The translations under genes were made by a program, and so were the position numbers. Below the pieces are notes generated by a model. The model was not told the origin of the DNA. It saw only the letters and a program-made list of their open reading frames with translations, and did not search any database. A stretch of 64,000 bases of DNA from Aphrophora alni (Eukaryota > Arthropoda > Insecta > Hemiptera > Aphrophoridae): the NCBI GenBank assembly GCA_963513935.1, contig OY740766.1:7285000-7348999 (forward strand). Reading direction: 5' to 3'. This document shows, piece after piece, positions 48,501 to 63,800 of this stretch (positions are counted from its first letter, which is position 1; every line of letters starts with the position of its first letter).

Positions 48501-51480
48501 GTTTACGAGTAATTGCAGTTTAAAGTTTTTTCAAAAAAGATCAAAATTGTTTAAATCCAATGATATGGGTACCAAAAGATGCAGAATTGAAAGTAGAATA
48601 AACCCTGAAAAAATCACGTTGACAACTCAAATGGTTTACGAGTTATTACAATTTATATGTCAATAAAAGTAACAGATTTTAACATTTCACGTTTCACCGC
48701 TTGCAATACCTTTTTTAAACGGCTGTAGCTCCCTAACTATTCATCGGAATAATATGAACTTTCACATGATGGAAGAAGAAAGTTCAAATTTTACTCTGGT
48801 TTTTTCAAAACGAAAATATCTCTTATAGTTTCCGAGTAATTAATTCGAGAAAACAGCCAATTTTCAAACTTTGCAAATAGGTAAGGTACCCCCCTTGCAG
48901 TTTTTTTAGGCGAAAAAGTGAGTTTTTGATTTTTGATTATTTTTATAGCCTAATAGAAGCAGACTTAAATTTGGAGTCGAGGGGTGCTATTGAAATTTCA
49001 AAATTTTAAATATTTTTTCATTTTTATCGATTTTTTGTAAAAAATTCAACATTTAACAATACCAATGATATGTACACCATAAGAAGCAGAATTGAATAGA
49101 GAGTAAACCCTGAAAAAAACACTTTGAAATCTCAAAGGGTTTACGAGTAATTGCAGTTTAAAGTTTTTTCAAAAAAGATCAAAATTGTTTAAATCCAATG
49201 ATATGGGTATCAAAAGATGCAGAATTGAAAGTAGAATAAACCCTGAAAAAATCACTTTGACAACTCAAATGGTTTACGAGTTATTACAATTTATATGTCA
49301 ATAAAAGTAGCAGATTTTAACATTTCACGTTTCACCGCTTGCAATACCTTTTTTAAACGGCTGTAGCTCCCTAACTATTCATCGGAATAATATGAACTTT
49401 CACATGATGGAAGAAGAAAGTTCAAATTTTACTCTGGTTTTTTCAAAACGAAAATATCTCTTATAGTTTCCGAGTAATTAATTCGAGAAAACAGCCAATT
49501 TTCAAACTTTGCAAATAGGTAAGGTACCCCCCTTGCAGTTTTTTTAGGCGAAAAAGTGAGTTTTTGATTTTTGATTATTTTTATAGCCTAATAGAAGCAG
49601 ACTTAAATTTGGAGTCGAGGGGTGCTATTGAAATTTCAAAATTTTAAATATTTTTTCATTTTTATCGATTTTTTGTAAAAAATTCAACATTTAACAATAC
49701 CAATGATATGTACACCATAAGAAGCAGAATTGAATAGAGAGTAAACCCTGAAAAAAACACTTTGAAATCTCAAAGGGTTTACGAGTAATTGCAGTTTAAA
49801 GTTTTTTCAAAAAAGATCAAAATTGTTTAAATCCAATGATATGGGTATCAAAAGATGCAGAATTGAAAGTAGAATAAACCCTGAAAAAATCACTTTGACA
49901 ACTCAAATGGTTTACGAGTTATTACAATTTATATGTCAATAAAAGTAGCAGATTTTAACATTTCACGTTTCACCGCTTGCAATACCTTTTTTAAACGGCT
50001 GTAGCTCCCTAACTATTCATCGGAATAATATGAACTTTCACATGATGGAAGAAGAAAGTTCAAATTTTACTCTGGTTTTTTCAAAACGAAAATATCTCTT
50101 ATAGTTTCCGAGTAATTAATTCGAGAAAACAGCCAATTTTCAAACTTTGCAAATAGGTAAGGTACCCCCCTTGCAGTTTTTTTAGGCGAAAAAGTGAGTT
50201 TTTGATTCTTGATTATTTTTATAGCCTAATAGAAGCAGAATTAAATTTGGAGTCGAGGGGTGCTATTGAAATTTCAAAATTTTAAATATTTTTTTCATTT
50301 TTATCAATTTTTTGTAAAAAATTCAACATTTAACAATACCAATGATATGTACACCATAAGAAGCAGAATTGAATAGAGAGTAAACCCTGAAAAAAACACT
50401 TTGAAATCTCAAAGGGTTTACGAGTAATTGCAGTTTAAAGTTTTTTCAAAAAAGATCAAAATTGTTTAAATCCAATGATATGGGTACCAAAAGATGCAGA
50501 ATTGAAAGTAGAATAAACCCTGAAAAAATCACGTTGACAACTCAAATGGTTTACGAGTTATTACAATTTATATGTCAATAAAAGTAACAGATTTTAACAT
50601 TTCACGTTTCACCGCTTGCAATACCTTTTTTAAACGGCTGTAGCTCCCTAACTATTCATCGGAATAATATGAACTTTCACATGATGGAAGAAGAAAGTTC
50701 AAATTTTACTCTGGTTTTTTCAAAACGAAAATATCTCTTATAGTTTCCGAGTAATTAATTCGAGAAAACAGCCAATTTTCAAACTTTGCAAATAGGTAAG
50801 GTACCCCCCTTGCAGTTTTTTTAGGCGAAAAAGTGAGTTTTTGATTTTTGATTATTTTTATAGCCTAATAGAAGCAGACTTAAATTTGGAGTCGAGGGGT
50901 GCTATTGAAATTTCAAAATTTTAAATATTTTTTCATTTTTATCGATTTTTTGTAAAAAATTCAACATTTAACAATACCAATGATATGTACACCATAAGAA
51001 GCAGAATTGAATAGAGAGTAAACCCTGAAAAAAACACTTTGAAATCTCAAAGGGTTTACGAGTAATTGCAGTTTAAAGTTTTTTCAAAAAAGATCAAAAT
51101 TGTTTAAATCCAATGATATGGGTATCAAAAGATGCAGAATTGAAAGTAGAATAAACCCTGAAAAAATCACTTTGACAACTCAAATGGTTTACGAGTTATT
51201 ACAATTTATATGTCAATAAAAGTAGCAGATTTTAACATTTCACGTTTCACCGCTTGCAATACCTTTTTTAAACGGCTGTAGCTCCCTAACTATTCATCGG
51301 AATAATATGAACTTTCACATGATGGAAGAAGAAAGTTCAAATTTTACTCTGGTTTTTTCAAAACGAAAATATCTCTTATAGTTTCCGAGTAATTAATTCG
51401 AGAAAACAGCCAATTTTCAAACTTTGCAAATAGGTAAGGTACCCCCCTTGCAGTTTTTTTAGGCGAAAAAGTGAGTTTTT
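45507..51480 (+). repeat. higher-order block, copy 2: duplicate of the previous ten units
   Basis: Every private mark of copy 1 is found at +6385: 46623, 48046, 48569, 50208, 50305 and 50486. Landmark positions 45507 to 51254 equal 39122 to 44869 plus 6385. The match stops in the tenth unit: 51254-51892 is 639 bp with GATTCTTG and AGAATTAAA, whereas its partner is 638 bp with GATTTTTG and AGACTTAAA. The junction is therefore near 51.25-51.48 kb. Confidence 0.93.
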
Positions 51481-52139
51481 GATTCTTGATTATTTTTATA
51501 GCCTAATAGAAGCAGAATTAAATTTGGAGTCGAGGGGTGCTATTGAAATTTCAAAATTTTAAATATTTTTTTCATTTTTATCGATTTTTTGTAAAAAATT
51601 CAACATTTAACAATACCAATGATATGTACACCATAAGAAGCAGAATTGAATAGAGAGTAAACCCTGAAAAAAACACTTTGAAATCTCAAAGGGTTTACGA
51701 GTAATTGCAGTTTAAAGTTTTTTCAAAAAAGATCAAAATTGTTTAAATCTAATGATATGGGTATCAAAAGATGCAGAATTGAAAGTAGAATAAACCCTGA
51801 AAAAATCACTTTGACAACTCAAATGGTTTACGAGTTATTACAATTTATATGTCAATAAAAGTAACAGATTTTAACATTTCACGTTTCACCGCTTGCAATA
51901 CCTTTTTTAAACGGCTGTAGCTCCCTAACTATTCATCGGAATAATATGAACTTTCACATGATGGAAGGTGAAAGTTCAAATTTTACTCTGGTTTTTTCAA
52001 AACGAAAATATCTCTTATAGTTTCCGAGTAATTAATTCGAGAAAACAGCCAATTTTCAAACTTTGCAAATAGGTAAGGTACCCCCCTTGCAGTTTTTTTA
52101 GGCGAAAAAGTGAGTTTTTGATTTTTGATTATTTTTATA

Positions 52140-55100
52140 GCCTAATAGAAGCAGAATTAAATTTGGAGTCGAGGGGTGCTATTGAAATTTCAAAATTTTA
52201 AATATTTTTTCATTTTTATCGATTTTTTGTAAAAAATTCAACATTTAACAATACCAATGATATGTACACCATAAGAAGCAGATTTGAATAGAGAGTAAAC
52301 CCTGAAAAACACTTTGAAATCTCAAAGGGTTTACGAGTAATTGCAGTTTAAAGTTTTTTCAAAAAAGATCAAAATTGTTTAAATCCAATGATATGGGTAT
52401 CAAAAGATGCAGAATTGAAAGTAGAATAAATCCTGAAAAAATCACTTTGACAACTCAAATGGTTTACGAGTTATTACAATTTATATGTCAATAAAAGTAA
52501 CAGATTTTAACATTTCACGTTTCACCGCTTGCAATACCTTTTTTAAACGGCTGTAGCTCCCTAACTATTCATCGGAATAATATGAACTTTCACATGATGG
52601 AAGAAGAAAGTTCAAATTTTACTCTGGTTTTTTCAAAACGAAAATATCTCTTATAGTTTCCGAGTAATTAATTCGAGAAAACAGCCAATTTTCAAACTTT
52701 GCAAATAGGTAAGGTACCCCCCTTGCAGTTTTTTTAGGCGAAAAAGTGAGTTTTTGATTTTTGATTATTTTTATAGCTTAATAGAAGCAGAATTAAATTT
52801 GGAGTCGAGGGGTGCTATTGAAATTTCAAAATTTTAAATATTTTTTTCATTTTTATCGATTTTTTGTAAAAAATTCAACATTTAACAATACCAATGATAT
52901 GTACACCATAAGAAGCAGAATTGAATAGAGAGTAAACCCTGAAAAAAACACTTTGAAATCTCAAAGGGTTTACGAGTAATTGCAGTTTAAAGTTTTTTCA
53001 AAAAAGATCAAAATTGTTTAAATCCAATGATATGGGTATCAAAAGATGCAGAATTGAAAGTAGAATAAACCCTGAAAAAATCACTTTGACAACTCAAATG
53101 GTTTACGAGTTATTACAATTTATATGTCAATAAAAGTAGCAGATTTTAACATTTCACGTTTCACCGCTTGCAATACCTTTTTTAAACGGCTGTAGCTCCC
53201 TAACTATTCATCGGAATAATATGAACTTTCACATGATGGAAGAAGAAAGTTCAAATTTTACTCTGGTTTTTTCAAAACGAAAATATCTCTTATAGTTTCC
53301 GAGTAATTAATTCGAGAAAACAGCCAATTTTCAAACTTTGCAAATAGGTAAGGTACCCCCCTTGCAGTTTTTTTAGGCGAAAAAGTGAGTTTTTGATTTT
53401 TGATTATTTTTATAGCCTAATAGAAGCAGAATTAAATTTGGAGTCGAGGGGTGCTATTGAAATTTCAAAATTTTAAATATTTTTTTCATTTTTATCGATT
53501 TTTTGTAAAAAATTCAACATTTAACAATACCAATGATATGTACACCATAAGAAGCAGAATTGAATAGAGAGTAAACCCTGAAAAAAACACTTTGAAATCT
53601 CAAAGGGTTTACGAGTAATTGCAGTTTAAAGTTTTTTCAAAAAAGATCAAAATTGTTTAAATCCAATGATATGGGTATCAAAAGATGCAGAATTGAAAGT
53701 AGAATAAACCCTGAAAAAATCACTTTGACAACTCAAATGGTTTACGAGTTATTACAATTTATATGTCAATAAAAGTAGCACATTTTAACATTTCACGTTT
53801 CACCGCTTGCAATACCTTTTTTAAACGGCTGTAGCTCCCTAACTATTCATCGGAATAATATGAACTTTCACATGATGGAAGAAGAAAGTTCAAATTTTAC
53901 TCTGGTTTTTTCAAAACGAAAATATCTCTTATAGTTTCCGAGTAATTAATTCGAGAAAACAGCCAATTTTCAAACTTTGCAAATAGGTAAGGTACCCCCC
54001 TTGCAGTTTTTTTAGGCGAAAAAGTGAGTTTTTGATTTTTGATTATTTTTATAGCTTAATAGAAGCAGAATTAAATTTGGAGTCGAGGGGTGCTATTGAA
54101 ATTTCAAAATTTTAAATATTTTATTCATTTTTATCGATTTATTGTAAAAAATTCAACATTTAACAATACCAATGATATGTACACCATAAGAAGCAGAATT
54201 GAATAGAGAGTAAACCCTGAAAAAAACACTTTGAAATCTCAAAGGGTTTACGAGTAATTGCAGTTTAAAGTTTTTTCAAAAAAGATCAAAATTGTTTAAA
54301 TCCAATGATATGGGTATCAAAAGATGCAGAATTGAAAGTAGAATAAACCCTGAAAAAATCACTTTGACAACTCAAATGGTTTACGAGTTATTACAATTTA
54401 TATGTCAATAAAAGTAACAGATTTTAACATTTCACGTTTCACCGCTTGCAATACCTTTTTTAAACGGCTGTAGCTCCCTAACTATTCATCGGAATAATAT
54501 GAACTTTCACATGATGGAAGAAGAAAGTTCAAATTTTACTCTGGTTTTTTCAAAACGAAAATATCTCTTATAGTTTCCGAGTAATTAATTCGAGAAAACA
54601 GCCAATTTTCAAACTTTGCAAATAGGTAAACCCCCCTTGCAGTTTTTTTAGGCGAAAAAGTGAGTTTTTGATTTTTGATTATTTTTATAGCCTAATAGAA
54701 GCAGAATTAAATTTGGAGTCGAGGGGTGCTATTGAAATTTCAAAATTTTAAATATTTTTTTCATTTTTATCGATTTTTTGTAAAAAATTCAACATTTAAC
54801 AATACCAATGATATGTACACCATAAGAAGCAGAATTGAATAGAGAGTAAACCCTGAAAAAAACACTTTGAAATCTCAAAGGGTTTACGAGTAATTGCAGT
54901 TTAAAGTTTTTTCAAAAAAGATCAAAATTGTTTAAATCCAATGATATGGGTATCAAAAGATGCAGAATTGAAAGTAGAATAAACCCTGAAAAAATCACTT
55001 TGACAACTCAAATGGTTTACGAGTTATTACAATTTATATGTCAATAAAAGTAGCACATTTTAACATTTCACGTTTCACCGCTTGCAATACCTTTTTTAAA

Positions 55101-57890
55101 CGGCTGTAGCTCCCTAACTATTCATCGGAATAATATGAACTTTCACATGATGGAAGAAGAAAGTTCAAATTTTACTCTGGTTTTTTCAAAACGAAAATAT
55201 CTCTTATAGTTTCCGAGTAATTAATTCGAGAAAACAGCCAATTTTCAAACTTTGCAAATAGGTAAGGTACCCCCCTTGCAGTTTTTTTAGGCGAAAAAGT
55301 GAGTTTTTGATTTTTGATTATTTTTATAGCTTAATAGAAGCAGAATTAAATTTGGAGTCGAGGGGTGCTATTGAAATTTCAAAATTTTAAATATTTTTTT
55401 CATTTTTATCGATTTATTGTAAAAAATTCAACATTTAACAATACCAATGATATGTACACCATAAGAAGCAGAATTGAATAGAGAGTAAACCCTGAAAAAA
55501 ACACTTTGAAATCTCAAAGGGTTTACGAGTAATTGCAGTTTAAAGTTTTTTCAAAAAAGATCAAAATTGTTTAAATCCAATGATATGGGTATCAAAAGAT
55601 GCAGAATTGAAAGTAGAATAAACCCTGAAAAAATCACTTTGACAACTCAAATGGTTTACGAGTTATTACAATTTATATGTCAATAAAAGTAACAGATTTT
55701 AACATTTCACGTTTCACCGCTTGCAATACCTTTTTTAAACGGCTGTAGCTCCCTAACTATTCATCGGAATAATATGAACTTTCACATGATGGAAGAAGAA
55801 AGTTCAAATTTTACTCTGGTTTTTTCAAAACGAAAATATCTCTTATAGTTTCCGAGTAATTAATTCGAGAAAACAGCCAATTTTCAAACTTTGCAAATAG
55901 GTAAGGTACCCCCCTTGCAGTTTTTTTAGGCGAAAAAGTGAGTTTTTGATTTTTGATTATTTTTATAGCCTAATAGAAGCAGAATTAAATTTGGAGTCGA
56001 GGGGTGCTATTGAAATTTCAAAATTTTAAATATTTTTTTCATTTTTATCGATTTTTTGTAAAAAATTCAACATTTAACAATACCAATGATATGTACACCA
56101 TAAGAAGCAGAATTGAATAGAGAGTAAACCCTGAAAAAAACACTTTGAAATCTCAAAGGGTTTACGAGTAATTGCAGTTTAAAGTTTTTTCAAAAAAGAT
56201 CAAAATTGTTTAAATCCAATGATATGGGTATCAAAAGATGCAGAATTGAAAGTAGAATAAACCCTGAAAAAATCACTTTGACAACTCAAATGGTTTACGA
56301 GTTATTACAATTTATATGTCAATAAAAGTAACAGATTTTAACATTTCACGTTTCACCGCTTGCAATACCTTTTTTAAACGGCTGTAGCTCCCTAACTATT
56401 CATCGGAATAATATGAACTTTCACATGATGGAAGAAGAAAGTTCAAATTTTACTCTGGTTTTTTCAAAACGAAAATATCTCTTATAGTTTCCGAGTAATT
56501 AATTCGAGAAAACAGCCAATTTTCAAACTTTGCAAATAGGTAAGGTCCCCCTTGCAGTTTTTTTAGGCGAAAAAGTGAGTTTTTGATTTTTGATTATTTT
56601 TATAGCTTAATAGAAGCAGAATTAAATTTGGAGTCGAGGGGTGCTATTGAAATTTCAAAATTTTTAATATTTTTTTCATTTTTATCGATTTTTTGTAAAA
56701 AATTCAACATTTAACAATACCAATGATATGTACACCATAAGAAGCAGAATTGAATAGAGAGTAAACCCTGAAAAAAACACTTTGAAATCTCAAAGGGTTT
56801 ACGAGTAATTGCAGTTTAAAGTTTTTTCAAAAAAGATCAAAATTGTTTAAATCCAATGATATGGGTATCAAAAGATGCAGAATTGAAAGTAGAATAAACC
56901 CTGAAAAAATCACTTTGACAACTCAAATGGTTTACGAGTTATTACAATTTATATGTCAATAAAAGTAACAGATTTTAACATTTCACGTTTCACCGCTTGC
57001 AATACCTTTTTTAAACGGCTGTAGCTCCCTAACTATTCATCGGAATAATATGAACTTTCACATGATGGAAGAAGAAAGTTCAAATTTTACTCTGGTTTTT
57101 TCAAAACGAAAATATCTCTTATAGTTTCCGAGTAATTAATTCGAGAAAACAGCCAATTTTCAAACTTTGCAAATAGGTAAACCCCCCTTGCAGTTTTTTT
57201 AGGCGAAAAAGTGAGTTTTTGATTTTTGATTATTTTTATAGCCTAATAGAAGCAGAATTAAATTTGGAGTCGAGGGGTGCTATTGAAATTTCAAAATTTT
57301 AAATATTTTTTTCATTTTTATCAATTTTTTGTAAAAAATTCAACATTTAACAATACCAATGATATGTACACCATAAGAAGCAGAATTGAATAGAGAGTAA
57401 ACCCTGAAAAAAACACTTTGAAATCTCAAAGGGTTTACGAGTAATTGCAGTTTAAAGTTTTTTCAAAAAAGATCAAAATTGTTTAAATCCAATGATATGG
57501 GTATCAAAAGATGCAGAATTGAAAGTAGAATAAACCCTGAAAAAATCACTTTGACAACTCAAATGGTTTACGAGTTATTACAATTTATATGTCAATAAAA
57601 GTAACAGATTTTAACATTTCACGTTTCACCGCTTGCAATACCTTTTTTAAACGGCTGTAGCTCCCTAACTATTCATCGGAATAATATGAACTTTCACATG
57701 ATGGAAGAAGAAAGTTCAAATTTTACTCTGGTTTTTTCAAAACGAAAATATCTCTTATAGTTTCCGAGTAATTAATTCGAGAAAACAGCCAATTTTCAAA
57801 CTTTGCAAATAGGTAAGGTCCCCCTTGCAGTTTTTTTAGGCGAAAAAGTGAGTTTTTGATTTTTGATTATTTTTATAGCTTAATAGAAGC
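52140..57890 (+). repeat. dimeric alternation of satellite units
   Basis: The TATAGC(T/C)TAATAG site alternates C,T,C,T,C,T,C,T,C,T over ten successive units (52140, 52776, 53415, 54053, 54688, 55328, 55967, 56605, 57241, 57879). GATTTATTG (54137, 55412) and AGCACATTTT (53778, 55053) each recur 1275 bp apart, which is two units. This supports a two-unit period in this part of the array. Confidence 0.8.
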
Positions 57891-60800
57891 AGAATTAAAT
57901 TTGGAGTCGAGGGGTGCTATTGAAATTTCAAAATTTTAAATATTTTTTTCATTTTTATCAATTTTTTGTAAAAAATTCAACATTTAACAATACCAATGAT
58001 ATGTACACCATAAGAAGCAGAATTGAATAGAGAGTAAACCCTGAAAAAAACACTTTGAAATCTCAAAGGGTTTACGAGTAATTGCAGTTTAAAGTTTTTT
58101 CAAAAAAGTTAAAAATTGTTTAAATCTAATGATATGGGTATCAAAAGATGCAGAATTGAAAGTAGAATAAACCCTGAAAAAATCACTTTGACAACTCAAA
58201 TGGTTTACGAGTTATTACAATTTATATGTCAATAAAAGTAACAGATTTTAACATTTCACGTTTCACCGCTTGCAATACCTTTTTTAAACGGCTGTAGCTC
58301 CCTAACTATTCATCGGAATAATATGAACTTTCACATGATGGAAGGAGAAAGTTCAAATTTTACTCTGGTTTTTTCAAAACGAAAATATCTCTTATAGTTT
58401 CCGAGTAATTAATTCGAGAAAACAGCCAATTTTCAAACTTTGCAAATAGGTAAGGTCCCCCTTGCAGTTTTTTTAGGCGAAAAAGTGAGTTTTTGATTTT
58501 TGATTATTTTTATAGCTTAATAGAAGCAGAATTAAATTTGGAGTCGAGGGGTGCTATTGAAATTTCAAAATTTTAAATATTTTTTTCATTTTTATCGATT
58601 TTTTGTAAAAAATTCAACATTTAACAATACCAATGATATGTACACCATAAGAAGCAGAATTGAATAGAGAGTAAACCCTGAAAAAAACACTTTGAAATCT
58701 CAAAGGGTTTACGAGTAATTGCAGTTTAAAGTTTTTTCAAAAAAGATCAAAATTGTTTAAATCCAATGATATGGGTATCAAAAGATGCAGAATTGAAAGT
58801 AGAATAAACCCTGAAAAAATCACTTTGACAACTCAAATGGTTTACGAGTTATTACAATTTATATGTCAATAAAAGTAACAGATTTTAACATTTCACGTTT
58901 CACCGCTTGCAATACCTTTTTTAAACGGCTGTAGCTCCCTAACTATTCATCGGAATAATATGAACTTTCACATGATGGAAGAAGAAAGTTCAAATTTTAC
59001 TCTGGTTTTTTCAAAACGAAAATATCTCTTATAGTTTCCGAGTAATTAATTCGAGAAAACAGCCAATTTTCAAACTTTGCAAATAGGTAAACCCCCCTTG
59101 CAGTTTTTTTAGGCGAAAAAGTGAGTTTTTGATTTTTGATTATTTTTATAGCTTAATAGAAGCAGAATTAAATTTGGAGTCGAGGGGTGCTATTGAAATT
59201 TCAAAATTTTAAATATTTTTTTCATTTTTATCGATTTTTTGTAAAAAATTCAACATTTAACAATACCAATGATATGTACACCATAAGAAGCAGAATTGAA
59301 TAGAGAGTAAACCCTGAAAAAAACACTTTGAAATCTCAAAGGGTTTACGAGTAATTGCAGTTTAAAGTTTTTTCAAAAAAGATCAAAATTGTTTAAATCC
59401 AATGATATGGGTATCAAAAGATGCAGAATTGAAAGTAGAATAAACCCTGAAAAAATCACTTTGACAACTCAAATGGTTTACGAGTTATTACAATTTATAT
59501 GTCAATAAAAGTAACAGATTTTAACATTTCACGTTTCACCGCTTGCAATACCTTTTCTAAACGGCTGTAGCTCCCTAACTATTCATCGGAATAATATGAA
59601 CTTTCACATGATGGAAGAAGAAAGTTCAAATTTTACTCTGGTTTTTTCAAAACGAAAATATCTCTTATAGTTTCCGAGTAATTAATTCGAGAAAACAGCC
59701 AATTTTCAAACTTTGCAAATAGGTAAACCCCCCTTGCAGTTTTTTTAGGCGAAAAAGTGAGTTTTTGATTTTTGATTATTTTTATAGCTTAATAGAAGCA
59801 GAATTAAATTTGGAGTCGAGGGGTGCTATTGAAATTTCAAAATTTTAAATATTTTTTTCATTTTTATCGATTTTTTGTAAAAAATTCAACATTTAACAAT
59901 ACCAATGATATGTACACCATAAGAAGCAGAATTGAATAGAGAGTAAACCCTGAAAAAAACACTTTGAAATCTCAAAGGGTTTACGAGTAATTGCAGTTTA
60001 AAGTTTTTTCAAAAAAGATCAAAATTGTTTAAATCCAATGATATGGGTATCAAAAGATGCAGAATTGAAAGTAGAATAAACCCTGAAAAAATCACTTTGA
60101 CAACTCAAATGGTTTACGAGTTATTACAATTTATATGTCAATAAAAGTAGCAGATTTTAACATTTCACGTTTCACCGCTTGCAATACCTTTTTTAAACGG
60201 CTGTAGCTCCCTAACTATTCATCGGAATAATATGAACTTTCACATGATGGAAGGAGAAAGTTCAAATTTTACTCTGGTTTTTTCAAAACGAAAATATCTC
60301 TTATAGTTTCCGAGTAATTAATTCGAGAAAACAGCCAATTTTCAAACTTTGCAAATAGGTAAGGTCCCTTGCAGTTTTTTTAGGCGAAAAAGTGAGTTTT
60401 TGATTTTTGATTATTTTTATAGCCTAATAGAAGCAGAATTAAATTTGGAGTCGAGGGGTGCTATTGAAATTTCAAAATTTTAAATATTTTTTCATTTTTA
60501 TCGATTTTTTGTAAAAAATTCAACATTTAACAATACCAATGATATGTACACCATAAGAAGCAGAATTGAATAGAGAGTAAACCCTGAAAAAAACACTTTG
60601 AAATCTCAAAGGGTTTACGAGTAATTGCAGTTTAAAGTTTTTTCAAAAAAGATCAAAATTGTTTAAATCCAATGATATGGGTATCAAAAGATGCAGAATT
60701 GAAAGTAGAATAAACCCTGAAAAAATCACTTTGACAACTCAAATGGTTTACGAGTTATTACAATTTATATGTCAATAAAAGTAGCACATTTTAACATTTC

Positions 60801-63800
60801 ACGTTTCACCGCTTGCAATACCTTTTTTAAACGGCTGTAGCTCCCTAACTATTCATCGGAATAATATGAACTTTCACATGATGGAAGAAGAAAGTTCAAA
60901 TTTTACTCTGGTTTTTTCAAAACGAAAATATCTCTTATAGTTTCCGAGTAATTAATTCGAGAAAACAGCCAATTTTCAAACTTTGCAAATAGGTAAACCC
61001 CCCTTGCAGTTTTTTTAGGCGAAAAAGTGAGTTTTTGATTTTTGATTATTTTTATAGCTTAATAGAAGCACAATTAAATTTGGAGTCGAGGGGTGCTATT
61101 GAAATTTCAAAATTTTTAATATTTTTTTCATTTTTATCGATTTTTTGTAAAAAATTCAACATTTAACAATACCAATGATATGTACACCATAAGAAGCAGA
61201 ATTGAATAGAGAGTAAACCCTGAAAAAAACACTTTGAAATCTCAAAGGGTTTACGAGTAATTGCAGTTTAAAGTTTTTTCAAAAAAGATCAAAATTGTTT
61301 AAATCCAATGATATGGGTATCAAAAGATGCAGAATTGAAAGTAGAATAAACCCTGAAAAAATCACTTTGACAACTCAAATGGTTTACGAGTTATTACAAT
61401 TTATATGTCAATAAAAGTAACAGATTTTAACATTTCACGTTTCACCGCTTGCAATACCTTTTTTAAACGGCTGTAGCTCCCTAACTATTCATCGGAATAA
61501 TATGAACTTTCACATGATGGAAGAAGAAAGTTCAAATTTTACTCTGGTTTTTTCAAAACGAAAATATCTCTTATAGTTTCCGAGTAATTAATTCGAGAAT
61601 ACAGCCAATTTTCAAACTTTGCAAATAGGTAAGGTACCCTTGCAGTTTTTTTAGGCGAAAAAGTGAGTTTTTGATTTTTGATTATTTTTATAGCTTAATA
61701 GAAGCAGAATTAAATTTGGAGTCGAGGGGTGCTATTGAAATTTCAAAATTTTAAATATTTTTTTCATTTTTATCGATTTTTTGTAAAAAATTCAACATTT
61801 AACAATACCAATGATATGTACACCATAAGAAGCAGAATTGAATAGAGAGTAAACCCTGAAAAAAACACTTTGAAATCTCAAAGGGTTTACGAGTAATTGC
61901 AGTTTAAAGTTTTTTCAAAAAAGATCAAAATTGTTTAAATCCAATGATATGGGTATCAAAAGATGCAGAATTGAAAGTAGAATAAACCCTGAAAAAATCA
62001 CTTTGACAACTCAAATGGTTTACGAGTTATTACAATTTATATGTCAATAAAAGTAACAGATTTTAACATTTCACGTTTCACCGCTTGCAATACCTTTTTT
62101 AAACGGCTGTAGCTCCCTAACTATTCATCGGAATAATATGAACTTTCACATGATGGAAGAAGAAAGTTCAAATTTTACTCTGGTTTTTTCAAAACGAAAA
62201 TATCTCTTATAGTTTCCGAGTAATTAATTCGAGAAAACAGCCAATTTTCAAACTTTGCAAATAGGTAAGGTCCCCCTTGCAGTTTTTTTAGGCGAAAAAG
62301 TGAGTTTTTGATTTTTGATTATTTTTATAGCTTAATAGAAGCAGAATTAAATTTGGAGTCGAGGGGTGCTATTGAAATTTCAAAATTTTTAATATTTTTT
62401 TCATTTTTATCGATTTTTTGTAAAAAATTCAACATTTAACAATACCAATGATATGTACACCATAAGAAGCAGAATTGAATAGAGAGTAAACCCTGAAAAA
62501 AACACTTTGAAATCTCAAAGGGTTTACGAGTAATTGCAGTTTAAAGTTTTTTCAAAAAAGATCAAAATTGTTTAAATCCAATGATATGGGTATCAAAAGA
62601 TGCAGAATTGAAAGTAGAATAAACCCTGAAAAAATCACTTTGACAACTCAAATGGTTTACGAGTTATTACAATTTATATGTCAATAAAAGTAACAGATTT
62701 TAACATTTCACGTTTCACCGCTTGCAATACCTTTTTTAAACGGCTGTAGCTCCCTAACTATTCATCGGAATAATATGAACTTTCACATGATGGAAGAAGA
62801 AAGTTCAAATTTTACTCTGGTTTTTTCAAAACGAAAATATCTCTTATAGTTTCCGAGTAATTAATTCGAGAAAACAGCCAATTTTCAAACTTTGCAAATA
62901 GGTAAACCCCCCTTGCAGTTTTTTTAGGCGAAAAAGTGAGTTTTTGATTTTTGATTATTTTTATAGCCTAATAGAAGCAGAATTAAATTTGGAGTCGAGG
63001 GGTGCTATTGAAATTTCAAAATTTTAAATATTTTTTTCATTTTTATCAATTTTTTGTAAAAAATTCAACATTTAACAATACCAATGATATGTACACCATA
63101 AGAAGCAGAATTGAATAGAGAGTAAACCCTGAAAAAAACACTTTGAAATCTCAAAGGGTTTACGAGTAATTGCAGTTTAAAGTTTTTTCAAAAAAGATCA
63201 AAATTGTTTAAATCCAATGATATGGGTATCAAAAGATGCAGAATTGAAAGTAGAATAAACCCTGAAAAAATCACTTTGACAACTCAAATGGTTTACGAGT
63301 TATTACAATTTATATGTCAATAAAAGTAACAGATTTTAACATTTCACGTTTCACCGCTTGCAATACCTTTTTTAAACGGCTGTAGCTCCCTAACTATTCA
63401 TCGGAATAATATGAACTTTCACATGATGGAAGAAGAAAGTTCAAATTTTACTCTGGTTTTTTCAAAACGAAAATATCTCTTATAGTTTCCGAGTAATTAA
63501 TTCGAGAAAACAGCCAATTTTCAAACTTTGCAAATAGGTAAGGTCCCCCTTGCAGTTTTTTTAGGCGAAAAAGTGAGTTTTTGATTTTTGATTATTTTTA
63601 TAGCTTAATAGAAGCAGAATTAAATTTGGAGTCGAGGGGTGCTATTGAAATTTCAAAATTTTAAATATTTTTTTCATTTTTATCAATTTTTTGTAAAAAA
63701 TTCAACATTTAACAATACCAATGATATGTACACCATAAGAAGCAGAATTGAATAGAGAGTAAACCCTGAAAAAAACACTTTGAAATCTCAAAGGGTTTAC

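Noticed and set aside
39122..51892. assembly duplication as the explanation for the ten-unit repeat
   Set aside because: Not fully excluded, but the copies end in different variants and the flanking units differ. A real unequal exchange is at least as likely; this needs read-level checking.
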